A stretch of 64,000 bases of DNA from Leptodactylus fallax (lineage: Eukaryota > Chordata > Amphibia > Anura > Leptodactylidae), in NCBI GenBank assembly GCA_947044405.1, contig CAMRHE010001076.1, positions 62,001 to 126,000 of the forward strand, read 5' to 3'. Positions 12,101 to 23,590 of the stretch are shown here, piece after piece (within the stretch, counting starts at the first letter, position 1; each line of letters begins with the position of its first letter). The position numbers were made by a program, and so were the translations under genes. The notes beneath the pieces were generated by a model. It saw only the letters and a program-made list of their open reading frames with translations, made no database searches and was not told where the DNA came from.

Positions 12101-15100
12101 ATACTCCAGAGCTGCGCTCACTATTCTGCTGGTGCAGTCACTGTGTACATACATTACATTACTTATCCTGTACTGATCCTGAGTTACATCCTGTATTATA
12201 CTCCAGAGCTGCGCTCACTATTCTGCTGGTGCAGTCACTGTGTACATACATTACTTATCCTGTACTGATCCTGAGTTACATCCTGTATTATACTCCAGAG
12301 CTGCGCTCACTATTCTGCTGGTGCAGTCACTGTGTGCATACATTACATTACTTATCCTGTACTGATCCTGAGTTACATCCTGTATTATACTCCAGAGCTG
12401 CGCTCACTATTCTGCTGGTGCAGTCACTGTGTACATACATTACATTACTTATCCTGTACTGATCCTGAGTTACATCCTGTATTATACTCCAGAGCTGCAC
12501 TCACTATTCTGCTGGTGCAGTCACTGTGTACATACATTACATTACTTATCCTGTACTGGTCCTGAGTTACATCCTGTAATTCTTTTATTGTGAAATGAAA
12601 ACATTACAATGATATAACATCAGTAAACAAAATATAATAACAGAAAAATGCAAAAATATATAATGTACCCAATGAAATTCTAACTTATGTGCACCTAGCG
12701 TGCACATCATAACTAGAGCATGGAGCAATGGTAGAGAATGGGCTGGTCTAGGGGTCAGCAACTTTTTAGTCTGGGGTGCCGACTTTGAAAAAAAAATCAA
12801 AAGATGAAGTACTCAATGTGTCATGTAATAATTATAAGGGTGTCCAGTCCTACATCGGTGATTACCAACAGGGGCCTCAACACTCTAGAAGTATTTAGAA
12901 GGATGATCCCATGCCTTTATACAATGTTATCTGCATCCTTAGGATGTTTTTTGACAAATGAAAAATTATTTGGTAGGAGTGCTCCAAGGAATTTTTTTTT
13001 TCCAGGGGGACCCTGAGTGTGAAAAAGTTGGGAAACACTCTCCCACATGAAAGTCATATAACGCAAACCATAACTGCACCCAGCTAGTTAGTCGATTGAG
13101 TGTACATTTCAATTTGATCCTTTAGCAAAATGATTGATATTTGGACTGGACATGGGGCTAAATATAACCTGCAGTAAGCCTGCTTTGTGGGGGCAGAGGT
13201 CGCCCACCACACAGCCTAGTCTTTTTGTTGAAGAAATCCAAACAAATTTTTACGGTCTTATTGAAATGAATGAAGGCAAATTTAGCTGCCATATTATACT
13301 TTGCACAGATAATTGCTGACCTTTGACTAGGCTACTGGCCCAGACACTTAGACCTTGTGCCTCATGTTCCCACCACCTCCCAGTGCATCCTCCTCTCCGA
13401 CTGCATTTACATGGACGGTTAGAGAGAGATTGCCACCTGGAGCTGAGAGAGTCCTGTGCCAGGTAGATATGCCTTGGGTGCCGACTCCGGCACCAGTGAC
13501 GGGGGTTTCTGACCCCTGATATAGACAGTGTAAAGTTTCTTACCTGCTGCACACCGCTGACAGCATCTGCCTTTCGATCTGTATTCATTCCCAGGACAGA
13601 TTTTGCTCACTATAGATCTTGTATGTGGCAAATGGTCTGAAATGTTCCTTGTGTTCCCATCATTTTCTGGCATGGCCTGTAAGACATGCAAAGAAACTTT
13701 AGCAACTGGAAGAACCTCAACTTAGGGTCCTAACCATATAATCGCACATGTTCACCTTTGTCTATGAGCTGCTTTAAGAGCACCTGTCCTAAACGTCCAC
13801 ACAGTCTGCATGTTCACCATATGCACTAGGAAATGCTCCTAGCGTACACACCACACAAGTCTATGGACTCCTATGGGACAGATAAATGCCAAAAAGAAAG
13901 TCCTTTTGGCAACTACCCATCAATAGAGATCACCAATCACAAAATTGGGGGTCCTGATGCACTAAGTGAAGAAGCAGGTCAAGGATGAAAGTTGTCTCTC
14001 TATTCATTCTCTTTGGCACAAATAGTCTAGCACTGTACTCCCTATCAGTCCCATATGGAGTGAATGGAGCGGCTGTGTACATCCTTGACCTGCTGCTTCA
14101 TTTAGAATGGGAACCCCCGTGTTACCCCTCATGATCTGTCATGTGCAAGCAGTCAGACTCTCACCAATCTAGTAATAATTCCCTATCTAGTCAATAGAGG
14201 ATAGCTTCAAATTACTGGAATACCCCTCTAAGAAATAGACATGATGGGAGTAGTAGTAATGGTACTGTTACTGTATGTAATTTATCTGCACTAGCGTCTC
14301 AGAACCCAGCAGGACCAGGAGAAGGATAATAGGAGTGGTAGTGCTGTGTGCTGTTCTGTACTTGTATCTCCGAGTCCCCAGACTCAGGGCAGAGATGCCA
14401 GTCATGTTATTCTGATATATGTAAGGACTGACTCTGGACTCTGCCTACACCTTAACATTTCCTTGTTAGGAGGTATGGGCAGAGTCACCTGCTGATCGGT
14501 TCTCCTCGCCCTGCCTTCTGCAGCCTCACCTCAAATGAATGGGAAACCATGTGATTCATGGACGACCTGGATCTGTGATTTTTTTTTTTGAGTCAAAGCC
14601 TTTAAATGAAGTCTGTCACCAGAAAACTCAATATCAGACCAGCTACAGTATATTGTAAAGAACACTATACTGAGCACCATCATCCTACATAGTGATATGG
14701 ACCATGCTGGTATAACCTGGGTATCTCCTGTATATAATTGTATATATACAGATGGTGTAAGTTATACATCTTCTTCTATATAGTGATACGGGCCATGCTG
14801 GTATAACCTGGGTTTCTCCCTCCCCCTGTTTAATTATATATGTACAGCTGGTATAACCTGGGTATCTCCTGTATATAATTATATATGTACAGCTGGTATA
14901 ACCTGGGTATCTCCTGTATATAATTATATATGTACAGCTGGTATAACCTGGGTATCTCCTGTATATAATTATATATGTACAGGGAACCGGGCCCTGTTTG
15001 GTATAACCTGGGTATCTCCTGTATATAATTATATATGTACAGCTGGTATAACCTGGGTATCTCCTGTATATAATTATATATATACAGCTGGTATAACCTG

Positions 15101-15701
15101 GGTATCTCCTGTATATAATTATATATGTACAGCTGGTATAACCTGGGTATCTCCTGTATATAATTATATATGTACAGCTGGTATAACCTGGGTATCTCCT
15201 GTATATAATTATATATGTACAGCTGGTATAACCTGGGTATCTCCTGTATATAATTATATATGTACAGCTGGTATAAGTTATACATCTCCTTGTATATAGT
15301 GATATGGACCATGCTGGTTATAACCTGGGTATCTCCTGTATATAATTATATATGTACAGCTGGTATAAGTTATACATCTTGTATATAGTGATATGGAGCA
15401 TGCTGGTATAACCTGGGCTTCTGATATCTTTTAGGGAATGGGGTGAATTGTATTCAGTTACATACATACACTACAGATATTATTTATATATTCTAACCGT
15501 CATTCCTGCTGCACGTGTTATATCCCTACAGGTGTCTATATAGATAAGTATATAAGTAAACATTATGTGATAAAGTTACAGCACGTGTACATGGAAGTTT
15601 CTTGCACACCTGTCTGAGATACAGAGGTAGCAGATTTAGGCAGGTCCACTTACAGTAGCCGATAAGAGTCCAAGGATGATCGCGCCCTGTATATGCGCCA
15701 T
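110..15701 (-). CDS. TNFRSF10-like: Gene B: second TRAIL-receptor-like gene, 3' end outside window
   Basis: Joined from minus-strand exons 15701-15654, 13676-13544, 10233-10102, 9153-9039, 6597-6503, 6400-6368, 5709-5623, 4951-4926, 3768-3658, 3530-3423 and probably 155-110. This gives 311 codons plus one base, all in phase. Order: signal peptide MAHIQGAIILGLLSAT, four-exon cysteine-rich ectodomain with CTENHG and CTNGEDFTEDSNGL, short stalk, membrane helix (about 186-207), charged juxtamembrane segment and linker. Exon order and phases match gene A, so the two are tandem paralogues. Gene B has one stalk exon where A has three. The death-domain exon expected next would lie left of base 1, so whether B signals or is a decoy cannot be decided here. 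The start has a strong Kozak site (ACCATGG) with an in-frame TGA at 15710-15708. Confidence 0.8.
156..611. other. Gene B intron 10, no feature recognised
   Basis: AT-rich, no open frame or splice pair that fits gene B, no clear repeat. Confidence 0.4.
612..746. repeat. TATC tetranucleotide tract
   Basis: Imperfect (CTAT)n run. A shorter relic of it sits at the same place in the second copy of the duplicated segment (about 3272-3290). Confidence 0.8.
888..1105. mobile_element. Foldback MITE
   Basis: Long inverted ends: ccccacgttgcagaaaagca on the left mirrored by the block ending in tgcttttctgcaatgtgggg on the right, with AAAGCAGC-type inner arms. No coding capacity. Confidence 0.65.
1110..1182 (-). 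pseudogene. Decayed copy of gene B exon 10
   Basis: Reads NTSHMSDTAEELSCLYSRQE against NVNSAKPAEEPSCPDSIQG of the live exon. The donor is changed from GTAAGT to GTACAC and the 5' half is missing, so it is unlikely to be spliced in. It is part of the 640-1750 / 3270-4850 segmental duplication. Confidence 0.65.
2265..2375 (+). mobile_element. tRNA-derived SINE head (V-SINE-like)
   Basis: Has a tRNA-like A box (tcgctcagcgcttagca) and a B box (ggttcgaatctgacc), then a SINE-type continuation. The length and context fit a SINE rather than a tRNA gene. Confidence 0.6.
2869..3150. mobile_element. Foldback MITE with central perfect hairpin
   Basis: Ends gcactccgtccgccgcgaat and its near-inverse around 3110-3132. 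At about 3015-3046 is a perfect stem of aaaaacccattca with a two-base loop. Confidence 0.6.
3423..3530 (-). CDS. Gene B exon 10: cytoplasmic linker
   Basis: 108 bp, phase 0 to 0. Starts ETEPLNTENTYKEETASN and ends EEPSCPDSIQG, with donor GTAAGT. A decayed copy of its 3' half lies at about 1110-1180. Confidence 0.76.
3658..3768 (-). CDS. Gene B exon 9: cytoplasmic linker
   Basis: 111 bp, phase 0 to 0. Encodes SQLLNNTSERRNSAESAPRP and ends LSLESYRGATE. Acceptor TTGCAG, donor GTAAGT. Equivalent to gene A exon 11. Confidence 0.78.
4255..4690. mobile_element. Tc1 relic folded back on itself
   Basis: Starts TA-CAGTACTGTGCAAAAGTT, a Tc1-type end. The minus strand has NNLPAEFCQKLCEYREEL, like a Tc1 transposase C-terminus. 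From about 4616 to 4690 the sequence repeats 4325-4400 in opposite orientation. Confidence 0.6.
4926..4951 (-). CDS. Gene B exon 8: juxtamembrane micro-exon
   Basis: 26 bp completing the codons EKKMQEDAE, between a TTGCAG acceptor and a GTGAGA donor. Equivalent to gene A exon 10. Confidence 0.72.
5623..5709 (-). CDS. Gene B exon 7: transmembrane helix
   Basis: 87 bp, phase 1 to 1. Encodes VVVLSVLMGVSIVIIIVLVF followed by CFCRYKRMK, a clear single span with basic stop-transfer residues and two membrane-edge cysteines. Confidence 0.84.
6368..6400 (-). CDS. Gene B exon 6: stalk
   Basis: 33 bp, phase 1 to 1, encoding NATDHGHSATT with a sequon at its start. Its acceptor (CCTCACCAG) is weaker than the others; the donor GTGAGA is good. 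Confidence 0.65.
6503..6597 (-). CDS. Gene B exon 5: last cysteine-rich repeat
   Basis: 95 bp, phase 2 to 1. Encodes CREGQLIRSPCSPTSDTVCE, matching CGDRQRIKENCTSTTDTVCE of gene A. Acceptor CTTTCAG, donor GTAACT. Confidence 0.82.
6802..7058. mobile_element. TTAA-flanked MITE
   Basis: TTAA-AGAGGA... to ...TCCTCT-TTAA, palindromic inside (GCACCCAGGTGCCGGAGATA and its inverse). A diverged copy lies at about 38397-38757. TTAA target duplication is the mark of piggyBac-type transposition. Confidence 0.65.
7236..7754 (-). mobile_element. 519-bp retroposon-like insertion with 14-bp target duplication
   Basis: Flanked by attttacagtccct at 7222-7235 and 7755-7768. It has inverted arms (about 7236-7304 and 7630-7700) sharing gaacaccataatagcatgac. 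On the minus strand it carries a hammerhead-ribozyme-like motif. A long target duplication with a hammerhead recalls Penelope-like retroelements; no coding part remains. Confidence 0.55.
7572..7619 (-). ncRNA. Hammerhead-ribozyme-like motif (degenerate)
   Basis: Minus strand: CCACCC, then UUGAUGA, then a GCC-GUCU-GGC stem, then GAAA, then CG-UU-CG, then GGGGUGG, which pairs with the opening CCACCC. This is the order of a type I hammerhead. The usual C of CUGAUGA is U here, so activity is doubtful. It lies in the sense strand of gene B intron 4. Confidence 0.5.
8541..8895. mobile_element. TTAA-flanked MITE
   Basis: TTAA-AGGGGTTGTC to GACAACCCTTT-TTAA, with an inner inverted block on GGCCTATC/GATAGGCC. 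A left-end copy is at about 60018. Confidence 0.7.
9039..9153 (-). CDS. Gene B exon 4: cysteine-rich repeat
   Basis: 115 bp, phase 1 to 2. Encodes EIQVVPCTRAVNAKCQCKEG and RYCLPNYTCDLFCRTCT. The sequon NYT lies inside the repeat. Confidence 0.84.
9590..9900 (+). repeat. Degenerate GGTCTG-rich repeat
   Basis: Irregular recurrences of ggtctgtattt and ggtctggtct over about 300 bases in gene B intron 3. No coding signal. Confidence 0.45.
10102..10233 (-). CDS. Gene B exon 3: cysteine-rich repeat
   Basis: 132 bp, phase 1 to 1. Encodes THVSRPCTENHGLSFCHPCT and NGEDFTEDSNGLDKCLSCRF. It aligns without gaps to gene A exon 3. Confidence 0.86.
10315..12580 (+). repeat. 97-bp satellite array, about 23 units
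   Basis: The unit includes acttatcctgtactgatcc, ttacatcctgtattatactc and agagctgcactcactattct. Period 97 with a few 86-96-bp variants. Units are highly alike. It fills most of gene B intron 2, starting about 80 bases 5' of exon 3 in transcript order. Open frames through it are by-products of low stop density. Confidence 0.93.
12748..13522. mobile_element. Possible hAT-type element remnant
   Basis: Left end aggggtcagcaactttttag and right end gtttctgacccctga form short inverted ends of hAT style. No clear 8-bp duplication. It reaches to about 20 bases from the donor of gene B exon 2. Confidence 0.4.
13544..13676 (-). CDS. Gene B exon 2: N-terminus and first partial cysteine-rich repeat
   Basis: 133 bp, phase 0 to 1. 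Begins AMPENDGNTRNISDHLPHTR and ends ICPGNEYRSKGRCCQRCAAG. Acceptor TTACAG, donor GTAAGA. Confidence 0.83.
13690..14690. other. Gene B intron 1, nothing recognised
   Basis: Ordinary intron sequence; no exon with a fitting phase was found. Confidence 0.4.
14700..15420 (-). repeat. 45-bp minisatellite
   Basis: Unit contains ctggtataacctgggtatct and cctgtatataattatatatg. About 12 units, one of them replaced by a short gggaaccgggccctgtttg stretch. Because 45 is 15 codons, a 160-codon minus-strand frame stays open (15312-14830), but it is pure repeat. Confidence 0.9.
15654..15701 (-). CDS. Gene B exon 1: signal peptide
   Basis: 48 bp encoding MAHIQGAIILGLLSAT, donor GTAAGT, phase 0. An upstream ATG eight bases 5' is out of frame and would give a very short or overlapping uORF. 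Confidence 0.82.
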
Positions 15702-15789
15702 GGTGTCTCATGTCTTGTCCGTGTCTCCTCTGCTGGTTAGTCAGACTAAAGTCTCGGTATCTCACTCATTGAGTGTGACGTTTTTTTTC

Positions 15790-16380
15790 CTGCCTGCTTA
15801 CTAGGAGGAGAAATATCTGTATACGCCTCTTTAGGTTGGATTCCTGTAAGCGGTAGAGCTGTCACTCCCCAGATGTGAGCACTGAATGCATACGTCCCAA
15901 GTTTCTCAGGAAAATCCCTTCTTATGACCCATCTACTTTATTGCACGCTAATGGAGATTGCAGTTTTTACATATATTGCCCTAGAAAATGTTTATATACA
16001 GATGTAGCAGACTTTACCGAACTTCTGCAATGTGTTAAACTACTGCAGCAAGATATATTATCACTGAAGGTAGCACAAACTAATGAATAGGCACTGGATA
16101 AACATTTTTCAATGGCTTTTCATTGTTTTTTGATAAGATATCATGCTGCAGCAGTATAATCTATTGCAGAAGTTCAGGTTACCCCTGCTAAATCTATAAT
16201 TCTTACCTGCATAGTAACACACAACATTATTACTAAAAAGACTATTAGTTGTATCACTGTGGAATGAAAAGTTCTGGAACATTCTAATATAATGTAAAGT
16301 GTTCAAATCCTCCCCATATTACATATCTTCTTACTGTCAGTGAAAGGCTAAAAATCGCTATGAGAGCAACTAAAATTTCT
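15790..16380. other. Upstream flank of gene B
   Basis: No TATA box or CpG-rich stretch stands out. A TGACGT (half CRE) lies at about 15776. Promoter function not shown. Confidence 0.3.
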
Positions 16381-16386
16381 TGCAAG

Positions 16387-16431
16387 CATGTAGGATGGAT
16401 TGATAGATAGACTAGAGGTAGGTACATTAGT

Positions 16432-16474
<43 letters not shown>

Positions 16475-16617
16475 TAGAGGTAGGTACATTAGATAGATAG
16501 GTAGATAGATAGATAGATAGATAGATTAGAGGTAGGTACATTAGATAGATAGGTAGATAGATAGATAGATTAGAGGTAGGTACATTAGATAGATAGATAG
16601 ATTAGAGGTAGGTACAT

Positions 16618-16662
<45 letters not shown>

Positions 16663-16675
16663 TAGAGGTAGGTAC

Positions 16676-16721
<46 letters not shown>

Positions 16722-16939
16722 AATTAGAGGTAGGTACATTAGTGATAGATAGACAGATAGATAGATTAGAGCTAGGTACATTAGATAGATAGATTAGAGG
16801 TAGGTACATTAGATAGATAGATAGATAGATAGATAAGATTAGAGGTAGGTACATTAGATAGATAGATAGATAGATTAGAGGTAGGTACATTAGATAGATA
16901 GGATAGATAGGTAGATAGATTAGAGGTAGGTACATTAGC

Positions 16940-16982
<43 letters not shown>

Positions 16983-17172
16983 TAGAGGTAGGTATGATAG
17001 ATAGATAGATAGATTGATTAGAGGTAGGTACATTAGTGATAGATAGACAGATAGATAGATAGATTAGAGGTAGGTACATTAGATAGATAGATAGATAGAT
17101 TAGAGGTAGGTACATTAGATAAATAGATAGATAGATAGATAGATAGATAGATTAGAGGTAGGTATATTAGAT
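16387..17172 (+). repeat. GATA array with interspersed 19-bp spacer
   Basis: (GATA)n blocks separated about 15 times by ttagaggtaggtacattag, a compound micro/minisatellite. Confidence 0.93.
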
Positions 17173-17261
17173 AGATTACAGTGCTCCCACATACATTTAA
17201 TGCTCCCCAGTGCCATTCCCACACTTTATGATTTGTCTCCTGTGCCTCCACACACATTATA

Positions 17262-18878
<1,617 letters not shown>

Positions 18879-18879
18879 T

Positions 18880-20035
18880 AACTGTCCCCAGTATGCTCCA
18901 CACACACATTATGATGCTCCCCAGTCCCTCTCCTACACTTTATGATGGTCCCTGGTGCCCCTTCTGCATTTTATAATGGTCCCCAGTGGCCCCCCCACAC
19001 ACACACAATGCTCCCCAGGGCCCTTCCAACACTTTGCAATACTACCATTAAAATTCTGTCTAGTGTCCCTCCTACACACACTTTATATGCTGATGAGCAA
19101 AATGGTTAATAATGTTTTGACCTTTTGACTTTCAGGCTCCATATCCACCAAACTTGACAGTTCCTTCAATTTCTCGATCCATTAGCCCCCTTTTCCCTTG
19201 TTTCTTCCAGACCCATTTGCACCCATCAGAGCCCAGTCTATTGACATTCGTCTTATCGCCCCAAATCACCCGTTTCCAAACTTTTACCGTCCACTCTTTT
19301 TTTGCAAACTCAAGTTGACGCTTCTAATGACGATATTGAAGTCGAAGCTTCTTCACCTTTCTTTGGGCCGCCATTCCAGACTTGTGTAACGCACATTGCA
19401 CGGTGCTTGCATGGACGTCTGTGATGTCACTATTATGAAGCATACGAGCCACCTCCACTGCCGTGTTTGTCGCTCCAGAACTGATAGACCTTGTGATGAG
19501 CCGACTTGTTGACTCCGATATTTTGCCTGCACGTTCACCTCTTGGCTTTGGAATGGATGGACGGACTTCATTTCGTTTTCTTCCAACTGTCCTGGCACTC
19601 ACATGATGCAGTTTGGCCGAGAGACCGCTATCGATGTACTGAATGATGCTGTTTCTTTCTTCCACCACCAAAAGCAAAACAGTAACAATGCAGTTACATG
19701 ACAAGAATCAGCATAACTAATCATATGCTTAATAGATGCAAGTCAAATTTATGTATGAGATAGCCAAGAAGATTGTCTATAAAATGCTGGTAGTCTCACG
19801 TTCTAAGCTGTAGTGGATGGTGAGATATGGAGCCTCAAAGTCAAAAGGTCAAAACATTGTTACCCTTTTGCTTGTCAGTGTAATTCCCCCCACATATTAT
19901 AATGCTCCCCAGTGCCCCCCACATATTATAATGCTCCCCAGTGCCCCCCACATATTATAAGCTCCCCGTGCTCCCCACATATTATAATGCTCCCCAGTGC
20001 CCCCTACATATTATAATGCCCCCTAGTGGCCTCAC
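18880..20035 (+). repeat. Minisatellite of ~30 bp (with 17170-17260), split by two transposons
   Basis: Units of the form cacattataatgctccccag plus tgcccc occur at about 17180-17260, 18881-19080 and 19885-20035. The gaps are two Tc1 elements. Confidence 0.75.
19084..19882 (-). mobile_element. Tc1-type element, internally deleted
   Basis: Ends share taatgttttgaccttttgac and ggctccatatc in inverted orientation. On the minus strand a transposase fragment reads SISSGATNTAVEVARMLHNS and HASTVQCALHKSGMAAQRKV, then after a frame change a WGDKT site where WSDET is usual. Everything after the first catalytic Asp region is deleted. Confidence 0.8.
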
Positions 20036-20039
20036 AGTA

Positions 20040-21405
20040 GTTGTGCCATATCAGTTATAACAGGTAACCCTGTCTGTTCCCGCGGATCTCTCTGCTGCCC
20101 TCCTCCACTTATCTCTGTCTCGACGCAGCAGGCCAGTACTAAGCCACAGACTTGGTGGCAGCGTGAATGGTGGAGCAGGAAGCAAAAGGCCCACTGCTTC
20201 ACCATTGTATTAAACCCCAAGGACACAGATTGTGCCAGGGCTGGGAGGGCTGTCAGCTCTCTATCTGCAAAGTGCTCTGATGTAAGGGAGAAAACAGGAC
20301 AGAGCAGCCGTCTGCACCGCTTTTCTAGCGTAGAGGGAATAGCGAATTCCCCCAATGTGTTTGTACAGTTTCTAGTTCTATAGTAAACAGAGGGCCCATC
20401 CTAAAATAGCACACCCTCAATGTTTTTTTTATTGTGTAGCCCCTTAGTGACGGCCATATTGTAAACTGCAGAGCAGTTGTTTGCTCACTGGGCACTTCTT
20501 TTTAGCACTATGGCCTCTGTTCAGATCCTATGTTGTGTCACATGATCAGTAAACTGACTTGCTGCGCTGAAGTTAATTTCACAGTGTGACTCTCATACAA
20601 TGGCTTTCATTCTGCCCCACCAGTATGTGTGAATTGACAGCAAGCCAAAATGAAGGATGTGTTGCAAGAAAGAAGCTCCGGGTGATCGCTGCTGGTTTGC
20701 AGAATTCCCATAACTATTGCGCAGAGTGATATAAAAAAAAAAAGTGTGGGATTGTTTTTTTGTTTTTTTTTAATAGCATCCACCTAAATAACATCACAGT
20801 ACTCTCGCCTGGATAGAGTTTTCCCCAGGCTGGTTGCCCGCTGGTATTTAGGGCAGAATATGTCAGTATGAGTCATTATTTTTCACCAGCACTTGGTTCC
20901 CAGAATGTTAGGAAAAACGTGGAAGTCGCACACCATGATCAACCACAACTCCAAAACCGCACTTCTTTTTACCCTGGCTAGTACTTTTTGGTGAAAAAAA
21001 GTGGCAACCCATGTTATAAAGTTAGATAAAAGTGTCTAAGGGCGCAGCAGATCTATCATCCAGCCACTGTAATAAATCTGGTGCGTTATTGGACTGTTTA
21101 GTGCGAGTCTGTACTGTGTAACTATTACACAGGATGAGTCAATCTGAGCCATTGACTGAACATGAATAGAGTAGAAATCCCACAACCCACCACTAGATGT
21201 CCTCATTTAGTCTTAGACGTCTTTTCCTAAATACCATAATCCTTTCAGCCTATGTTCACATTGACCCTTTGTGGTGTAGCTTTGCACCTGTGGTATCTAA
21301 GCCAGTGGAATTGACGGCTATATTAAATGCCCCTGCAATATATCAGGTCAACTACCCCTCATCTGTTCACTGTTGTCCAATTTAGTCATAGAATGGCTGG
21401 TATAC
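20040..21405. other. Spacer, nothing recognised
   Basis: No exon-like or transposon-end signal that I can support. Confidence 0.35.
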
Positions 21406-21409
21406 ATTG

Positions 21410-22085
21410 TATGTTTGTATTATATGGGTGCTAATTGCAAATTGAGGATTTGTTACATCTAACAGAGGGCGCATGAGCTCCCCAGCTCCTTTCCCATAAT
21501 GCCTTGTGATATGGGTGCTATATGACAGAATTATATGAGCATTGTGTGTTTGCATTAATTGGGTCCTGTATGGCAGTATTATATGAACATTGTGTATTTG
21601 TATTATATGGGTATTGTATGGCAGTATTATATAAGCGTTGTATGTATGTATAATATGGGTACTGTATGGCAGTATTAGATGAGCATTGTGTTTGTATTAT
21701 ATGGTTATTTTATGGCATTATTATATGAACATTCTACATTTGTATTATATGGGCACTGTATGGCAGTATTATATGATCATTGTATGTTTGTATTATATAG
21801 GTAATGTATGGCAATATTATGTCAGCATTTTATGTTTGTATTATATGGGTACTGTATGGCAGTATTAGATGATCATTGTATGTTTGTATTATATGGGTGC
21901 TGTATGGCAGTATTATATGGACATAGTATGTTTGTGGTATATTGGTACTCTAATAATATTATATGAGCATTGTATATTTGTAGTATGTGGATATTGTATT
22001 TAATAGTATTACATGAGCATTGTGTGTTTGTATTACATTGGTGCTGTATGGCGGTATTATATGAGCATGGCAGGTTTGTAGCATT
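21410..22085 (+). repeat. ~50-bp AT-rich minisatellite
   Basis: Diverged units containing tgtatggcagtattatatga and gcattgtatgtttgtattat, about 13 copies. Confidence 0.85.
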
Positions 22086-22689
22086 ACATTATTTCTGTTG
22101 ACAGGGATAAATTCATGCACAAACAATAGTTGTGGTTTTGCAAAAGGGCAGCCTGAGAGTGATCTGGGCCCAGGGCATTAAAGGCCATGTACACCTTACC
22201 ACTATAGTCAGTATACATCTATCATTGTGTCCTATCTGACTAGTGAGCTGTCTTACGGCTCTTTGCTGCACTACTGCCATTTACTAGATTTGGGTATTTA
22301 CAGCTGGGAGTCAGCAGCGATAGTGGTGGACAGGGAAGTGCCACATATGACAGTGAGCGGATCCCATGGAAGCAGCTGAATCACTACGGTCATATTATAT
22401 GTATGGGTGATTTTAGATAGCTGGCCCTGAGTGTGACCAGATATAAATATTAGGCAACCCAGAAACATCAGGGGAAGTGCTGAAATAGATAATTTTCTAG
22501 GAATGAATCAGATCTGGTGCTGGGGAAGGATGACCACATCATGTGTAACCTTGTGGGGCACGACATCAAAACTGGAAATAGAAGAGGAAAGCAGAAGCTG
22601 CAGCGTGACACGTCTTCCATCATAACTAAATATCAAGTGCTGGGAGCAGAAATTGTGCCTAGTGTAAAAAACAATATCCACCATATTGT

Positions 22690-23205
22690 TACGTATACCA
22701 ATGTATACATGATACAGTACCAATGTAATGCTGCCATAAAGTAACTACAATAATGCTGCACGGTACCAATATAATACTGCTTACATAATAGTGCTGCACA
22801 GTACCAATCTAACACTGCCATACTGTACCTACATAATAGTGCTGCCCAGTACCAATGTAATACTGCCATACAGTACCTCCATAATAGTGCTGCACAGTGC
22901 CAATGTAATACTGCCATACAGTACCTACATAATAGTGCTGCACAGTGCCAATGTAATACTGCCATACAGTACCTACATAATAGTGCTGTACAGTACCAAT
23001 CTAACACTGCCTTACAGTACCTCCATAATAGTGCTGCCCAGTACCAATGTAATACTGCCATACAGTACCTACATAATTATACTGTGCAGTACCAATGTAA
23101 TACTGCCATACAGTACCTACATAATTATACTGTGCAGTACCAATGTAATACTGCCATACAGTACCTACATAATAGTGCTATACAGTGTCTATGTAATACT
23201 AGCAC
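22690..23205 (+). repeat. 48-bp minisatellite
   Basis: Units containing cagtaccaatgtaatactgc and catacagtacctacataata, about 10 copies. The period is a multiple of three, so frames stay open on both strands without being genes. Confidence 0.88.
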
Positions 23206-23266
23206 TTCACTGTTTACTAAAACTATAAATTACTCCCTCTATAATAGGGTAATAGCTAATTCATGC

Positions 23267-23345
23267 TATTGTGCAAAGGTCTTAGGCAGGTGTTGGGGGG
23301 GTGCTGTAAAGAAAGAATGTAGATTTATACTGACTTCCTTTTTTT
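23267..23345 (+). mobile_element. Short Tc1 end relic
   Basis: tgtgcaaaggtcttaggcag resembles the end of the relic at 4258 (tgtgcaaaagttttaagtag). Only the first ~80 bases remain. Confidence 0.5.
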
Positions 23346-23423
23346 GATTATTTATATGGATTCAGTAAAGCGTATAACAGTAGAAGGAGCTTTGGGAGTC
23401 GGTATTTGTTTATCCCAGTGATA

Positions 23424-23590
23424 TATGTTCTCCCCGTGTGTGCGTGGGTTTCCTCCGGGTACTCCGGTTTCCTCCCACACTCCAAAGACCTACTGATAGG
23501 GAATATAGATTGTGAGCCCTATATGGGACAGTGACTGACAATGTCTGTGAAGTGCTGCGGAATATGATGGCGCTATATAAGTAAGTGCTG
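23424..23590 (+). mobile_element. V-SINE-like fragment
   Basis: Central conserved block ttctccccgtgtgtgcgtgg and ctccggtttcctcccacact, then tail ggcgctatataagtaa. The 5' tRNA part is missing. Confidence 0.75.

Noticed and set aside
10309..12565. Series of 75-138-codon plus-strand frames with repeated peptides
   Set aside because: They follow the 97-bp satellite period exactly and stop at each cycle of frame change; pure repeat, no gene.
16284..17257. Minus-strand frames rich in Tyr-Leu-Ser-Ile
   Set aside because: Translation of the GATA array.
22633..23228. Open frames of about 142-145 codons on both strands
   Set aside because: The 48-bp repeat has a period divisible by three and few stops; no gene signals.
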